Positions 1 through 7,557 of a stretch of 64,000 nucleotides of DNA are shown in pieces. Position 1 is the stretch's first letter. Every line of letters starts with the position of its first letter. Both the position numbers and the translations under genes were made by a program. Below the pieces are notes generated by a model. The model worked only from the letters and a program-made list of their open reading frames with translations, made no database searches and had not been told where the DNA came from. Source of the DNA: CAWCAW01 sp963714125 (GTDB lineage: Bacteria; Actinomycetota; Acidimicrobiia; Acidimicrobiales; UBA8190); NCBI GenBank assembly GCA_963714125.1, contig OY970234.1:3782001-3846000 (forward strand). Direction: 5' to 3'.

Positions 1-168
1 GACATGGCGCGTTTCACCATCACCCGCGCCCAGGCCGCCGCCTTCGCCATCCATGCCACCACCCTCGTCGAGGCAGGACGGCCGCGCTGCCCGCTGTGCG
101 GAGGGCCCCTCGACCCGTCTGGACACGAGTGCCCGAGGACCAACGGCCATCGCCCCCCGGCCCAGTGA
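1..168 (+). CDS. DUF3090 family protein, C-terminal end (partial)
   Basis: Only the last 55 codons lie in the window; the reading frame is open from base 1 and stops at TGA 166-168. The visible tail contains RCPLCGGPLD followed by HECPRTNG, a CxxC-containing ending that is characteristic of actinobacterial DUF3090 proteins. The stop codon overlaps the GTG start of the next gene (GTGA at 165-168). DUF3090 and SCO1664-family genes are habitual neighbours in actinobacteria, which supports the assignment. The molecular function of the family is not established. There is an internal ATG at 4-6, but the frame continues upstream, so the gene is cut by the window edge. Confidence 0.8.
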   Translation, partial: DMARFTITRAQAAAFAIHATTLVEAGRPRCPLCGGPLDPSGHECPRTNGHRPPAQ

Positions 169-851
169 ACCTCCTCGCCCAAGGCGAGATCGAGGTGGTA
201 GGCCGCATGCCGTGGAGCTCGAATCAGACGTTTTTGGTGACCTGCACCCTCGGCGACGAGGAGACGTCGGCCATCTACAAACCGGGCCGGGGCGAACGCC
301 AGCTATGGGACTTCCCCGATGAGATCTACCGCCGCGAGGTAGCCGCCTACGAGCTCTCCGAAGCCCTCGGATGGAACCTCGTCCCCGAGACCATCGAGCG
401 TGACGACGCCCCTTTCGGCCCCGGATCGCTGCAACGCTTCGTGCCGGCTGATTTCTCCCAGCACCATTTCACCCTCGTCGAAGACGCCGCCCATCACGAT
501 CAATTGCGCGCCATCTGTGCCTTCGACGTCGTAGCCAACAACGCCGATCGCAAGAGCGGCCACTGTCTTTTGGGTGAGGACGGAGCCATCTGGGCCATCG
601 ACAACGGACTGTGCTTCCATAGCGAGCCCAAGCTGCGCACCGTCATCTGGGAGTTCGCCGGGGAAAAGCTGCCCGCTCCCCTGGCCGCCGATCTCGGCGG
701 TCTCGGCGCTCGGTTGCCCGGGAAACTCGCTGACCTCCTGTCGTCACAAGAGATCGACGCGTTGTGCGGACGCACCGAAGACTTCCTCGCCGCCGGCCGC
801 TTCCCGGTGCCGGATCCCGACACCCACCACTACCCCTGGCCTCTCGTCTAG
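165..851 (+). CDS. SCO1664 family protein (PI3/4-kinase-like fold)
   Basis: A 228-residue protein of the actinobacterial SCO1664/TIGR03843 family, which has distant similarity to phosphatidylinositol 3- and 4-kinases. The features seen fit a kinase-like core: a possible ATP-binding lysine in IYKPGRGE (K39), a catalytic-loop-like stretch DVVANNADRK around residues 121-130, and a metal-binding-like AIDNG (D146). The start is GTG 165, which overlaps the upstream TGA and implies translational coupling. A longer reading frame begins at 96 but lies inside the DUF3090 gene. The substrate is unknown. The gene faces the SixA-like gene across a 19-bp gap. Confidence 0.85.
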   Translation: MNLLAQGEIEVVGRMPWSSNQTFLVTCTLGDEETSAIYKPGRGERQLWDFPDEIYRREVAAYELSEALGWNLVPETIERDDAPFGPGSLQRFVPADFSQHHFTLVEDAAHHDQLRAICAFDVVANNADRKSGHCLLGEDGAIWAIDNGLCFHSEPKLRTVIWEFAGEKLPAPLAADLGGLGARLPGKLADLLSSQEIDALCGRTEDFLAAGRFPVPDPDTHHYPWPLV

Positions 852-870
852 GGCGCCGACGGTGCCGTGG

Positions 871-1392
871 TCATCGTGGGGGGACGTAAAGGTCCTTCAG
901 CGTGGCCGTGCCCAAGGACAATCGCGACCAGTCGTCGGCGAGGCCTTGCAGCACCACCAATGCTCCGGTGGGCAGACCAGGTTCCAATCGCGTGCGGCCG
1001 GCGTCGTCGTCGGCTTCGAGCATGAGCACCGCCAGCTCGTGAAGTATCGGGTTGTGGCCGACCACCATGACGGGGTAATCGGAGGCGTCGACGAGGCGCA
1101 GTAACGCCACGATGTCGTCGACATCAGCGCTGTAAAGGCTCTTGTCGATGCTGAGGCCGGCTTCGGGGCCGAGGGCGGGCATCACCAGTTGTGCCGTTTG
1201 CACGGCCCGCACTCCTGAGGAGGACAACACTGTGCGCGGCGTGGCGCCTCCGCCCACCGCGACGGACGCGATGTGCTGCGACAGTGCGCCGGCTTGTCGA
1301 CGTCCTCGGCCTGTCAGGGGCCGGCCGTGGTCCGTGCCGTCAGGGCTTTGCGCCGATGCCTTGGCGTGGCGCAGCACCCACAGCTCGGTCAC
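871..1392 (-). CDS. SixA-like histidine phosphatase
   Basis: A 173-residue member of the histidine phosphatase (phosphoglycerate mutase-like) superfamily. The N-terminal catalytic motif is LRHAKA (RHG-type, H nucleophile near residue 9), and the second conserved histidine sits in VVGHNP near residue 112. The short length and the RHAK variant match SixA-type phosphohistidine phosphatases, which dephosphorylate HPt domains or other phosphohistidines. The start is GTG 1392. It reads in the same direction as etfBA, 37 bp downstream of etfA, so it could be co-transcribed, but no functional link is evident. Another small-molecule phosphatase activity is possible. Confidence 0.85.
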   Translation of the reverse strand: MTELWVLRHAKASAQSPDGTDHGRPLTGRGRRQAGALSQHIASVAVGGGATPRTVLSSSGVRAVQTAQLVMPALGPEAGLSIDKSLYSADVDDIVALLRLVDASDYPVMVVGHNPILHELAVLMLEADDDAGRTRLEPGLPTGALVVLQGLADDWSRLSLGTATLKDLYVPPR

Positions 1393-1429
1393 CGCTGGCC
1401 TCAGGCTCGGGCTCCCGGGACCGACGTGA

Positions 1430-2404
1430 TCAGCTGCGGGCTTTGAGAGCCTCGATGAGCTTGGGCAGCACCTTCAGAACGTCACCGACGATGCCGAGAT
1501 CGGCCACCGAGAAGATGGGGGCGTCCTGGTCCTTGTTGATGGCCACGATGTTCTTGGAGCCCTTCATGCCCACCAGGTGCTGGGTGGCACCGGAGATGCC
1601 GCACGCGATGTACACGGTGGGCTTGACGGTCTTGCCGGTCTGCCCGACCTGATGGGAGTACGGCACCCAGCCGGCGTCGACGATGGCACGACTGGCACCG
1701 GCCGCTCCGTTGAGCAACTTGGCCAGCTCCTCAATCAAGGCGTAATTCTCCGCCGCCCCCAGCCCGCGCCCACCGGAGACGACAACTTCGGCCTCATCGA
1801 GCTTCGGACCGGTGCGCTCCTCCACATGGTGCTCGAGCACGGTGGCGGTATTGGTGGCGCCCAAGGCGGCCGGCACCGGGGCGGCCACAACCTGCGCCGC
1901 GCCTCCCCCGCTCGCCTCAGCCGTAAAGGACTTGGCCCGCACCACGAAGATGTGAGGACCGGCCGAGGTGAAACGGGCCATGGCCACCTGCGTGCCGCCG
2001 AAGAGACCGTGTTCGGATCGCACGTCGTCGCCGTCGACGGTGAGCCCGACGACGTTGGTGATGACCGGAAGGTCGAGACGCGCCGAGAGCCGTCCAGCGA
2101 TGTCACGGCCGTCATAGGTGGCCGGTACGAGGATGACATCGGGCTTGTTGCCGCCCTCGATGAGGCCCGCCATGGCGGCGGCAACGGGGACACCGGGCAG
2201 GACACCACCGAGGTCACCGACGTCGTACACGGTGGCCGCTCCGTAGTTGCCGAGCTCGGTGGCTTGCCCCGCCACCTCGGCGCCCCACGCCACTGCCTCC
2301 ACCGTGGCGGCCATGGCCCGGGCCTGGGTGAGTAGCTCTAGCGACGTACTGATGGTGTTCCCGTCGGCGGACTCGGCGAGGACCCAAACCTTGGCGATCG
2401 TCAT
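1430..2404 (-). CDS. etfA: Electron transfer flavoprotein subunit alpha
   Basis: A 324-residue EtfA/FixB. The C-terminal FAD-binding half carries the hallmark segments SRAIVDAGW, QVGQTGKTVKP, GISGATQH and INKDQDAPIF, in the expected order. With EtfB it forms the soluble heterodimer that takes electrons from acyl-CoA dehydrogenases and passes them to ETF:quinone oxidoreductase. It lies 48 bp downstream of etfB in one operon, and AGGAG lies upstream of the ATG at 2404. An acyl-CoA dehydrogenase that could feed it is encoded at 31556-32770. Length and motifs are normal for the family. Confidence 0.97.
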   Translation of the reverse strand: MTIAKVWVLAESADGNTISTSLELLTQARAMAATVEAVAWGAEVAGQATELGNYGAATVYDVGDLGGVLPGVPVAAAMAGLIEGGNKPDVILVPATYDGRDIAGRLSARLDLPVITNVVGLTVDGDDVRSEHGLFGGTQVAMARFTSAGPHIFVVRAKSFTAEASGGGAAQVVAAPVPAALGATNTATVLEHHVEERTGPKLDEAEVVVSGGRGLGAAENYALIEELAKLLNGAAGASRAIVDAGWVPYSHQVGQTGKTVKPTVYIACGISGATQHLVGMKGSKNIVAINKDQDAPIFSVADLGIVGDVLKVLPKLIEALKARS

Positions 2405-2452
2405 TTTTTCTCTGTGCTCCTAGGGGATCAGCGATGAAAGAAGGGGATGGGC

Positions 2453-3235
2453 TCAGATCAACTTGAGCTGCTCGAGGAAGCGGACGATGTGCTCGTAGCC
2501 GTCCCCCTCGTCGGTGACGAGCTCGCCGGCCTTGCGGGCCTCGGCCGCCGAGACGTCGGTGACCTCCTGGCGCGCTCCGGCGGCTCCCACTTCGTCGGCC
2601 CCGAGGCCGAGGTCGGCGATGGTGAGCTCGTCCACTGGCTTCGAGCGCGCCGCCATGATCCCCTTAAACGACGGATAGCGCGGCTCGACAACACCGGCGG
2701 TAACGGTGACCACAGCCGGAAGAGGGCACTGCACGACGTCATAGCCGGACTCGGTCTGGCGTTGGACGGTGACCTTCCCGTCGGCAACCTCGACCTTCTT
2801 GGCAAAGGTGATCGACGGCATGTCGAGGAGCTGGGCCAGTTGCACGGGCGTGGTACCCGTGTACCCGTCGGTGGACTCGGTGGCGGCAATGATCAAGTCG
2901 GGTTGGGCCCGGCTGATGGCCTTGGCCAAAACCTTCGCCGTCGACAGCGCGTCCGAACCCTGCAGGGCGTCGTCGGACACCAAGATCGCTTTGGCCGCAC
3001 CCATGGCCAACGCGGTCCGAAGTCCCGAGGTCTCGTTTCTCGGTGCCATCGACACCAAGGTGACCTCGCCGTCACCGCCGGCTTGGTCGATGAGCTGCAA
3101 CCCCATCTCCACGCCGTAGGCGTCGGAGTCGTCGAGGATCAGCTTGCCTTCTCGCAGGAGCGTACGGGTACCGGGATCGAGCCCTTGGGGGGCCGCCGGG
3201 TCGGGGATCTGCTTCACACAGACAACGACGTTCAT
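2453..3235 (-). CDS. etfB: Electron transfer flavoprotein subunit beta
   Basis: A 260-residue EtfB/FixA, the AMP-binding partner of EtfA. It begins MNVVVCVKQIPDP, and a typical nucleotide-binding segment with AMGAAKAILV and IIAATESTDGYTG follows in the middle of the protein. The dimer shuttles electrons from beta-oxidation dehydrogenases to the quinone pool. It is the first gene of the etfBA operon, with start ATG 3235. A GACAAT element 7 nt before the ATG could be a -10 box of a leaderless transcript, but it does not match TANNNT and is only suggestive. Confidence 0.97.
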   Translation of the reverse strand: MNVVVCVKQIPDPAAPQGLDPGTRTLLREGKLILDDSDAYGVEMGLQLIDQAGGDGEVTLVSMAPRNETSGLRTALAMGAAKAILVSDDALQGSDALSTAKVLAKAISRAQPDLIIAATESTDGYTGTTPVQLAQLLDMPSITFAKKVEVADGKVTVQRQTESGYDVVQCPLPAVVTVTAGVVEPRYPSFKGIMAARSKPVDELTIADLGLGADEVGAAGARQEVTDVSAAEARKAGELVTDEGDGYEHIVRFLEQLKLI

Positions 3236-3294
3236 GACCCTGATTGTCCCTGACGAAGCCCCTGGTGAACCAATCGGCCTGGTGATCAGCCGGC

Positions 3295-4017
3295 TCAGCG
3301 ACGTCCCAGCTGCCCCAGCACGTCGGCCACGCGGTCGGTGATGACGCCGTCAACGCCGGCCGACACCACCGTGGTGAGCTCAACGGGCTCGTTGACCGTC
3401 CAGGTCATCACGGCCATCCCGAGCTCGTGCGCCCTGGCCACCAGGGCCTCGGTGACCTGGGCCACATGGGGGTGGAACGACGCGCACCCCAGCCCGGCGG
3501 CCACCTCCACGCCGCCGTCGGCGTCGAGGGAGGGGTGGACGAGCAGGCCCACCGCCACCTGCGGTGCCGCCAGCCGCATGGCCTGCACCGACGTCGGAGA
3601 GAACGAAGACACCACCACCAACCGAGGACCAGCTCCAGAAGCCTCGGCGGCCGCCAGGACCAGGGCCACGTCGGCGGCGATGGTCTCGTGCGCGTCGTAG
3701 CCCGCCTCGAGCGGGGAGTTCTTGATCTCCACATTGACCACGGCGCCGGCGCAGCGATCGAGCGCCTCGGCCAGGGTGGGGACGTAGACGGGCAGGTCCG
3801 CGGCGGCCAGTTCGCCGATTGCTCCCGGCGGCACACGGGCGTCGTGATGGACCACCACCACGCCGTCGGCACTGCGGCGGACATCCAGCTCAACCCCGTC
3901 CGCCCCTGAAGCGAGGGCGCCCGAGAAGGCCTCGAGGGTGTTCTCCGTCCACGGCCCCAGGCCACCGCGGTGGGCAAGGACGACAGGCCCGTTGTCTCCG
4001 GGGCGTTGCAAACGCAT
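3295..4017 (-). CDS. Glycerophosphodiester phosphodiesterase
   Basis: A 240-residue GDPD domain protein with a TIM-barrel fold. The catalytic signature is complete near the N-terminus: AHRGG (H16), ENTLEAF, GVELDVR (E43, D45) and VVHHD (H58). It hydrolyses glycerophosphodiesters from phospholipid turnover to glycerol 3-phosphate and an alcohol. There is no obvious signal peptide, so it is probably cytoplasmic. The start is ATG 4017. It is preceded by TAGACA with a 6-nt gap, and by two 10-bp direct repeats (4027-4050), so transcription probably starts at or very near the ATG. It is 59 bp downstream of etfB on the same strand, reading towards it. Confidence 0.93.
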   Translation of the reverse strand: MRLQRPGDNGPVVLAHRGGLGPWTENTLEAFSGALASGADGVELDVRRSADGVVVVHHDARVPPGAIGELAAADLPVYVPTLAEALDRCAGAVVNVEIKNSPLEAGYDAHETIAADVALVLAAAEASGAGPRLVVVSSFSPTSVQAMRLAAPQVAVGLLVHPSLDADGGVEVAAGLGCASFHPHVAQVTEALVARAHELGMAVMTWTVNEPVELTTVVSAGVDGVITDRVADVLGQLGRR

Positions 4018-4026
4018 GAGGACTGT

Positions 4027-4050
4027 CTACCTGACCACCCCTACCTGACC
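4027..4050 (-). promoter_or_regulatory. Direct-repeat pair upstream of GDPD gene
   Basis: CTACCTGACC occurs twice at a 14-bp period (4027-4036 and 4041-4050), ending 10 bp before the GDPD start codon. Direct repeats beside a -10 element are typical of OmpR/PhoB-type regulator binding. No match to a named box is claimed. Confidence 0.35.
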
Positions 4051-4286
4051 CGCCGAGGCCGGGACCTACAAGGAGGCCCTACAGAACGTGGAGGAAAACG
4101 TCTTGGTTCTGGTTGCGGCGCCGCCCGGGGCGGGGCCGTGGTCGATTCGCGCTACCTCGACTACTTATGCCAAGTTTCGTGTTGTTTCATATCTTATTGG
4201 CAAGCTTTGTGCTTGCAGCAGCTTGCGCTTGGGAGTAATTTCACAACTACCGAGCCACTCCGACGGCCAACTTTGGTGGCCAGTCA

Positions 4287-4302
4287 TGTGAACTCGATCA
4301 CA
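4287..4302. promoter_or_regulatory. CRP-type operator upstream of whiB1-like gene
   Basis: The sequence is TGTGA-ACTCGA-TCACA, a perfect match to the cAMP receptor protein consensus TGTGA-N6-TCACA. It ends 51 bp before the whiB start. In Mycobacterium tuberculosis whiB1 is a known target of the CRP homologue Rv3676, so both position and target make sense. Confidence 0.75.
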
Positions 4303-4353
4303 AGGTCCGGGCGCCGTGTGCCCAGACGATTGCACGGTACCGGAGGAGGCGTC

Positions 4354-4644
4354 GTGGCTCTGATGTGGAACCGCTCAGTGGAGTGGGATGCCGAGGACTG
4401 GCGCAAGCTGGCAGCATGCCGACACACCGAGCCTGACCTCTTCTTCCCGGTGGGCACAACCGGCCCCGCCGTCGACCAGATCGACGCCGCCAAGCGGGTG
4501 TGCACGTCGTGCGACGTGCTCGAGCCCTGCTTGGAGTTCGCCCTGGCTACCAACCAGGAGTCCGGCGTGTGGGGCGGGACCTCCGAGGAGGAGCGGCGCA
4601 AGCTGCGCAAGGCCTGGCTGGCGGCACGCCGTCGGGCATCCTGA
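4354..4644 (+). CDS. whiB1: WhiB-family iron-sulfur regulator, WhiB1-like
   Basis: A 96-residue WhiB protein. The four cluster-ligating cysteines are C22, C50, C53 and C59 (C-x27-C-x2-C-x5-C), and the family turn GVWGG (residues 71-75) precedes a basic C-terminal tail. DLFFPVG and the overall length resemble WhiB1, an essential NO-sensitive [4Fe-4S] protein that binds sigma-A and DNA. GTG 4354 was chosen because AGGAGG at 4344-4349 precedes it; ATG 4363 (VAL-M) is an alternative. A PdtaS-like kinase gene lies nearby, as in M. tuberculosis (Rv3219/Rv3220c). Expression is probably under CRP control through the box at 4287-4302. Confidence 0.93.
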   Translation: MALMWNRSVEWDAEDWRKLAACRHTEPDLFFPVGTTGPAVDQIDAAKRVCTSCDVLEPCLEFALATNQESGVWGGTSEEERRKLRKAWLAARRRAS

Positions 4645-4664
4645 TTTTCGCTGCTTTAACGCCT

Positions 4665-4681
4665 GCTCGTCTCTGACGAGC
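4665..4681 (+). terminator. Hairpin after whiB
   Basis: A perfect 7-bp stem GCTCGTC/GACGAGC with a 3-nt loop begins 20 bp after the whiB stop. There is no T-run, which is common for actinobacterial terminators. Transcription arrest here is inferred. Confidence 0.45.
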
Positions 4682-4722
4682 CCAGGGCCCTCCTCCCAAA
4701 ACGGCTCCGCGCCATGCCGTGG

Positions 4723-4738
4723 GGGCAACGAGTTGCCC
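4723..4738. repeat. Inverted repeat in response regulator leader region
   Basis: GGGCAAC-GA-GTTGCCC is a 16-bp perfect dyad in the 267-bp gap between whiB and the response regulator gene. It could be an operator or a second terminator hairpin. It lies about 110 bp upstream of the putative -10 at 4849. Confidence 0.35.
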
Positions 4739-4848
4739 TACCTGCTCAAGGCTGTGCCCAAGCACGCCGAAACCAAGGTGATCGAAGTGAGCACTTTGGG
4801 TCCGCAGGGCAAAGTCACCCCCGAGGGGTCTCGGGCGGCAACAATGCG

Positions 4849-4854
4849 TAATGT
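4849..4854 (+). promoter_or_regulatory. Putative -10 of response regulator gene
   Basis: TAATGT fits the actinobacterial TANNNT -10 pattern and lies 57 nt before the chosen GTG at 4912, giving a short leader with GGAGG at 4899-4903. No convincing -35 is visible. Confidence 0.35.
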
Positions 4855-4911
4855 GACGTGCCAGCACATTCGGGCACCCGGGGGCACAGAGGGAGACCGG
4901 AGGTTCAATTG

Positions 4912-5619
4912 GTGGTGACGATCCCCGAGGACGAGCACACGGTGCTGGTGGCCGAGGACGACGCTGGGAGCCGCACGGCCACCCGGATGTTCCTGCAACG
5001 AGTCGGCTACCACGTCGGCGAGGCCGCCGACGGTCCGGCCACCCTCAGAGAAGCCAGCATGGGCCAGTACGACCTTGTCGTCTTGGACCTCGGGCTACCC
5101 GGTATCGACGGCGAAGAGGTGCTCGCCCGGCTGCGCCGCGACAGCGCTTTGCCCGTCATCGTGCTCACGGGGCGCTCCGAGGAAGCCGAACGAGTGCGCG
5201 TTCTCGATCTCGGTGCCGATGACTATGTCGTAAAGCCGTGTTCGCTTCCCGAACTCGAGGCCCGCATCCGCGCCGTGCTGCGGCGCGGTCAGCCCGCTCC
5301 GGGTGCGACACGAATCGAACACGAAAGCCTGGTCATCGATCGCTCCGCCCATCGTGTGGAAGTGGACGGCAAGGTCATCGAGCTCACCCCCAAGGAATTC
5401 GACCTCCTGGCGTTTTTGGCGGCCGCGCCCGATCAGGTGTTCACACGCGAAGAGCTCCTCGAGCATGTGTGGGGATCCACGCAAGAGTGGCAGGACCCCG
5501 CCACGGTCACCGAGCACGTCCGGCGGTTGCGCCTCAAGCTCGAGCCCGACCCGGCCGAGCCACGCTGGCTGCACACCGTGCGCGGCATCGGTTACCGGTT
5601 CTCCGCTGTCAGCAGCTGA
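4912..5619 (+). CDS. OmpR/PhoB-family response regulator
   Basis: A 235-residue two-component regulator. The receiver domain (about residues 10-120) has the acidic pair in VAEDD, the phosphoacceptor D59 in LVVLDLGLPG, and the switch lysine in DDYVVKPCS. A winged-helix DNA-binding domain follows, with ELTPKEFDLL, HVWG and HTVRGIGYRF. GTG 4912 was chosen because GGAGG (4899-4903) sits 8 nt upstream; the frame opens earlier at 4858 without a ribosome binding site. No cognate sensor kinase gene is adjacent in the same operon. The convergent PdtaS-like kinase is of another class, so the partner is unknown. Confidence 0.93.
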   Translation: MVTIPEDEHTVLVAEDDAGSRTATRMFLQRVGYHVGEAADGPATLREASMGQYDLVVLDLGLPGIDGEEVLARLRRDSALPVIVLTGRSEEAERVRVLDLGADDYVVKPCSLPELEARIRAVLRRGQPAPGATRIEHESLVIDRSAHRVEVDGKVIELTPKEFDLLAFLAAAPDQVFTREELLEHVWGSTQEWQDPATVTEHVRRLRLKLEPDPAEPRWLHTVRGIGYRFSAVSS

Positions 5620-5629
5620 CCGTTGCATC

Positions 5630-5652
5630 TGAGTGGTCATAAGCACCACTCA
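5630..5652. terminator. Hairpin between response regulator gene and tnpB remnant
   Basis: An 8-bp perfect stem TGAGTGGT/ACCACTCA with a 7-nt loop follows the response regulator stop by 10 bp and contains the tnpB-remnant stop codon on the other strand. It may act as a terminator. Equally, it may be a relic of the hairpin found at the right end of IS200/IS605 elements. Confidence 0.45.
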
Positions 5653-5964
5653 TGCAGCTCTCCCTTGCGAGAGAGCAGTGGCGGTCTTACCCGGTTGACC
5701 GGTGCCGTCTTCACGCTTCACAGGAGACTTCGTCAACCTTCGACGGGGGTGTTCTCCTCCACGCGCATTTCCAGTCTCCGGGCCACTCCCGGCGACCACC
5801 TGCCGCCCGTAGGCGGCGAGGTTCAGTGCTGCGTTGAGGTCTCGGTCGATGACCAGACCGCAGGCGTCGCAGCTATATGTTCGCTCGGCCAGGGAGAGCT
5901 TGGCTTTCGCAGCTCCACAAGACGAGCAGGTCTTCGATGAAGGGTAGAACCCTCCGCCCCAACG
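5650..5964 (-). pseudogene. tnpB: TnpB (IS200/IS605 OrfB) C-terminal remnant
   Basis: On the complement, 104 codons encode only the end of a TnpB RNA-guided nuclease. A zinc ribbon is present (KTCSSCGAAKAK, then YSCDACG), followed by the third RuvC motif with its catalytic aspartate (VIDRDLNAALNLA) and a basic, low-complexity tail ending at the stop 5650-5652. The frame has no start codon and begins directly after the TGA stop of the kinase gene at 5965-5967. The N-terminal domains and the first two RuvC motifs are missing, so it cannot be active. It marks an old insertion and deletion. Two small hairpins (5630-5652 and 5657-5676) may be remnants of the element's right end. Confidence 0.85.
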
Positions 5965-7557
5965 TCAGTAACGACGCGCCCCGCTGAGGGTGCTCAGCGG
6001 CACTTCGATGGCGACCACCGTGCCGGCTTCACTGCGCATGGTGATGGTTCCGCCCAGTTGGCTCGTGATCAGGTCGCGCACGATGGAGAGCCCCAGGCTC
6101 GTGGTGGCCTCGATGTCGAAGCCGACCGGGAGCCCCCGTCCGTCGTCTTGCACGGTCAGGCTGAGTCGATCGCCGTCGTTGGCGAGGGCCAAGGCAACGT
6201 GACCCACGGGGCCGTCGTCGTTGGCGCCCAAATGGTCGCGCAGCCCGGTCAGCGGCAAGGGGGCGTCGCCGTGACGAACCACGAAGGCGTGCTCTACGGC
6301 GTTTTGCAATAGTTCGGCCAAGGCCACGGCCAGGGATGTGGCCACTTCGGCCGGCACTTCGCCCATGTCCCCAGCCACGGCGATCTCGATACCACCCGAC
6401 ACCACCGAGTCCTCGGCCATGCGCACCAACGACGTGACGATCTCACCGAAGGGAACTTCGTCACCCGGTTCGCGCGACAAGATCTCGTGCACGATGGCAA
6501 TGGAGCGCACGCGGCGCTCGGCCTCACGCAAGGCCTCTTGGGCGGGGCCCGGCTCCTGGCGCCGGGCTTGGAGCCGCAGCAGCGACGAAATGGTCTGCAG
6601 GTTGTTCTTGACCCGGTGATGCACTTCGCGAATGGCGGCGTCCTTCGAGAGCAACAGCCGGTCCAGTCGGCGCAGGTCGGTCACGTCGCGCAGCAACACC
6701 AAGGCCCCGGTCACTGCTCCGACATCGAGCAGCGGGGTGCAGTGCAACAGCACGATCACGTCGGGTCGGCGCTCGACCTCCTCGATCACCGGATAGCCGG
6801 TATCGAGCGCCCGGTCGACGGCCACTTCCTCCACCCCGAGCTCCGACAGTCGCAGGCCGACAACGGACTCCGACACCCCCATGCGGTGCAACGCGCTCAT
6901 GGCGTTGGGCGAAGCGAAGCGAATGCGTCCGAACGTGTCGACGAGCAGGAGACCGTCACCGACGCGCGGCGCGTCCTCGGTGGCGGCCTCCTCGCCGGCA
7001 TAGGGGTAGTCACCGGCGGCGACCATGGCCGCCAGTCGTTGGTAGACGTCTCGATAGACCCGTTCGAGACGCCCGGTGCGCAGCCGGTCGGCCAGGGGCC
7101 CGACGCGCACCATCACGGCGATGGGGGCGCCTTTGTAACGCACCGGCACGCATTCGAGCTGGCCCTGCTCGGGAACGGCCGGCACCTCACCGGTGTCCGA
7201 TGAACTCACAGGGTCGGCAATAACGCTGTGCTGGGGCACGGCCACCGGCACGGTGACGGCCACCCGCCCCACGTTCTGGCCGCTCGTGAGCGCTTCCACG
7301 GCGAGCGGCCAGTCCTCGGCCGCCACCATCTGGCCCACCAGGTCGACGCGCAGCAGCGTCGCCCCCGTGGTGGGGCGCACCTGACCCAGTACCACGAAGC
7401 GATCGGGGTTCTGGCCCGGCACGGGGGCGAACAACAGCAAGTCGGAGAACGACAGATCCGACAACACGCCCCACGTCCCGAGTAGGCGCTGCAGGTGGTC
7501 GAAGCTGAATGCGTCGAGCTCCGTGTAGCGCGCCGCCAGTTCCGCCGGGCTGGTCAC
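5965..7557 (-). CDS. pdtaS: PdtaS-like sensor histidine kinase (HisKA_2)
   Basis: A 530-residue soluble kinase with no membrane segment. An N-terminal GAF-like sensor (about 1-180) is followed by a PAS domain (about 200-295), then the HisKA_2 dimerisation helix with the phosphoacceptor in EVHHRVKNNLQ (H313/H314), and a HATPase domain ending near DDGRGLP. This is the architecture of PdtaS, which signals to the ANTAR-type RNA-binding regulator PdtaR. No ANTAR gene is in the window. GTG 7557 overlaps the stop of the PHP gene (GTGA), implying coupling; the longer frame to 7797 lies inside the PHP gene. Proximity to whiB mirrors the M. tuberculosis locus. Confidence 0.9.
   Translation of the reverse strand: MTSPAELAARYTELDAFSFDHLQRLLGTWGVLSDLSFSDLLLFAPVPGQNPDRFVVLGQVRPTTGATLLRVDLVGQMVAAEDWPLAVEALTSGQNVGRVAVTVPVAVPQHSVIADPVSSSDTGEVPAVPEQGQLECVPVRYKGAPIAVMVRVGPLADRLRTGRLERVYRDVYQRLAAMVAAGDYPYAGEEAATEDAPRVGDGLLLVDTFGRIRFASPNAMSALHRMGVSESVVGLRLSELGVEEVAVDRALDTGYPVIEEVERRPDVIVLLHCTPLLDVGAVTGALVLLRDVTDLRRLDRLLLSKDAAIREVHHRVKNNLQTISSLLRLQARRQEPGPAQEALREAERRVRSIAIVHEILSREPGDEVPFGEIVTSLVRMAEDSVVSGGIEIAVAGDMGEVPAEVATSLAVALAELLQNAVEHAFVVRHGDAPLPLTGLRDHLGANDDGPVGHVALALANDGDRLSLTVQDDGRGLPVGFDIEATTSLGLSIVRDLITSQLGGTITMRSEAGTVVAIEVPLSTLSGARRY

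Larger units (their letters stand above)
4018..4353. other. Divergent intergenic region GDPD/whiB
   Basis: There is no gene in these 336 bp. The GDPD side has two direct repeats (4027-4050). The centre (about 4160-4265) is clearly more AT-rich than the rest of the window and is a likely promoter area. A perfect CRP-type palindrome lies at 4287-4302, and AGGAGG lies at 4344-4349 just before the whiB start. Confidence 0.6.
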
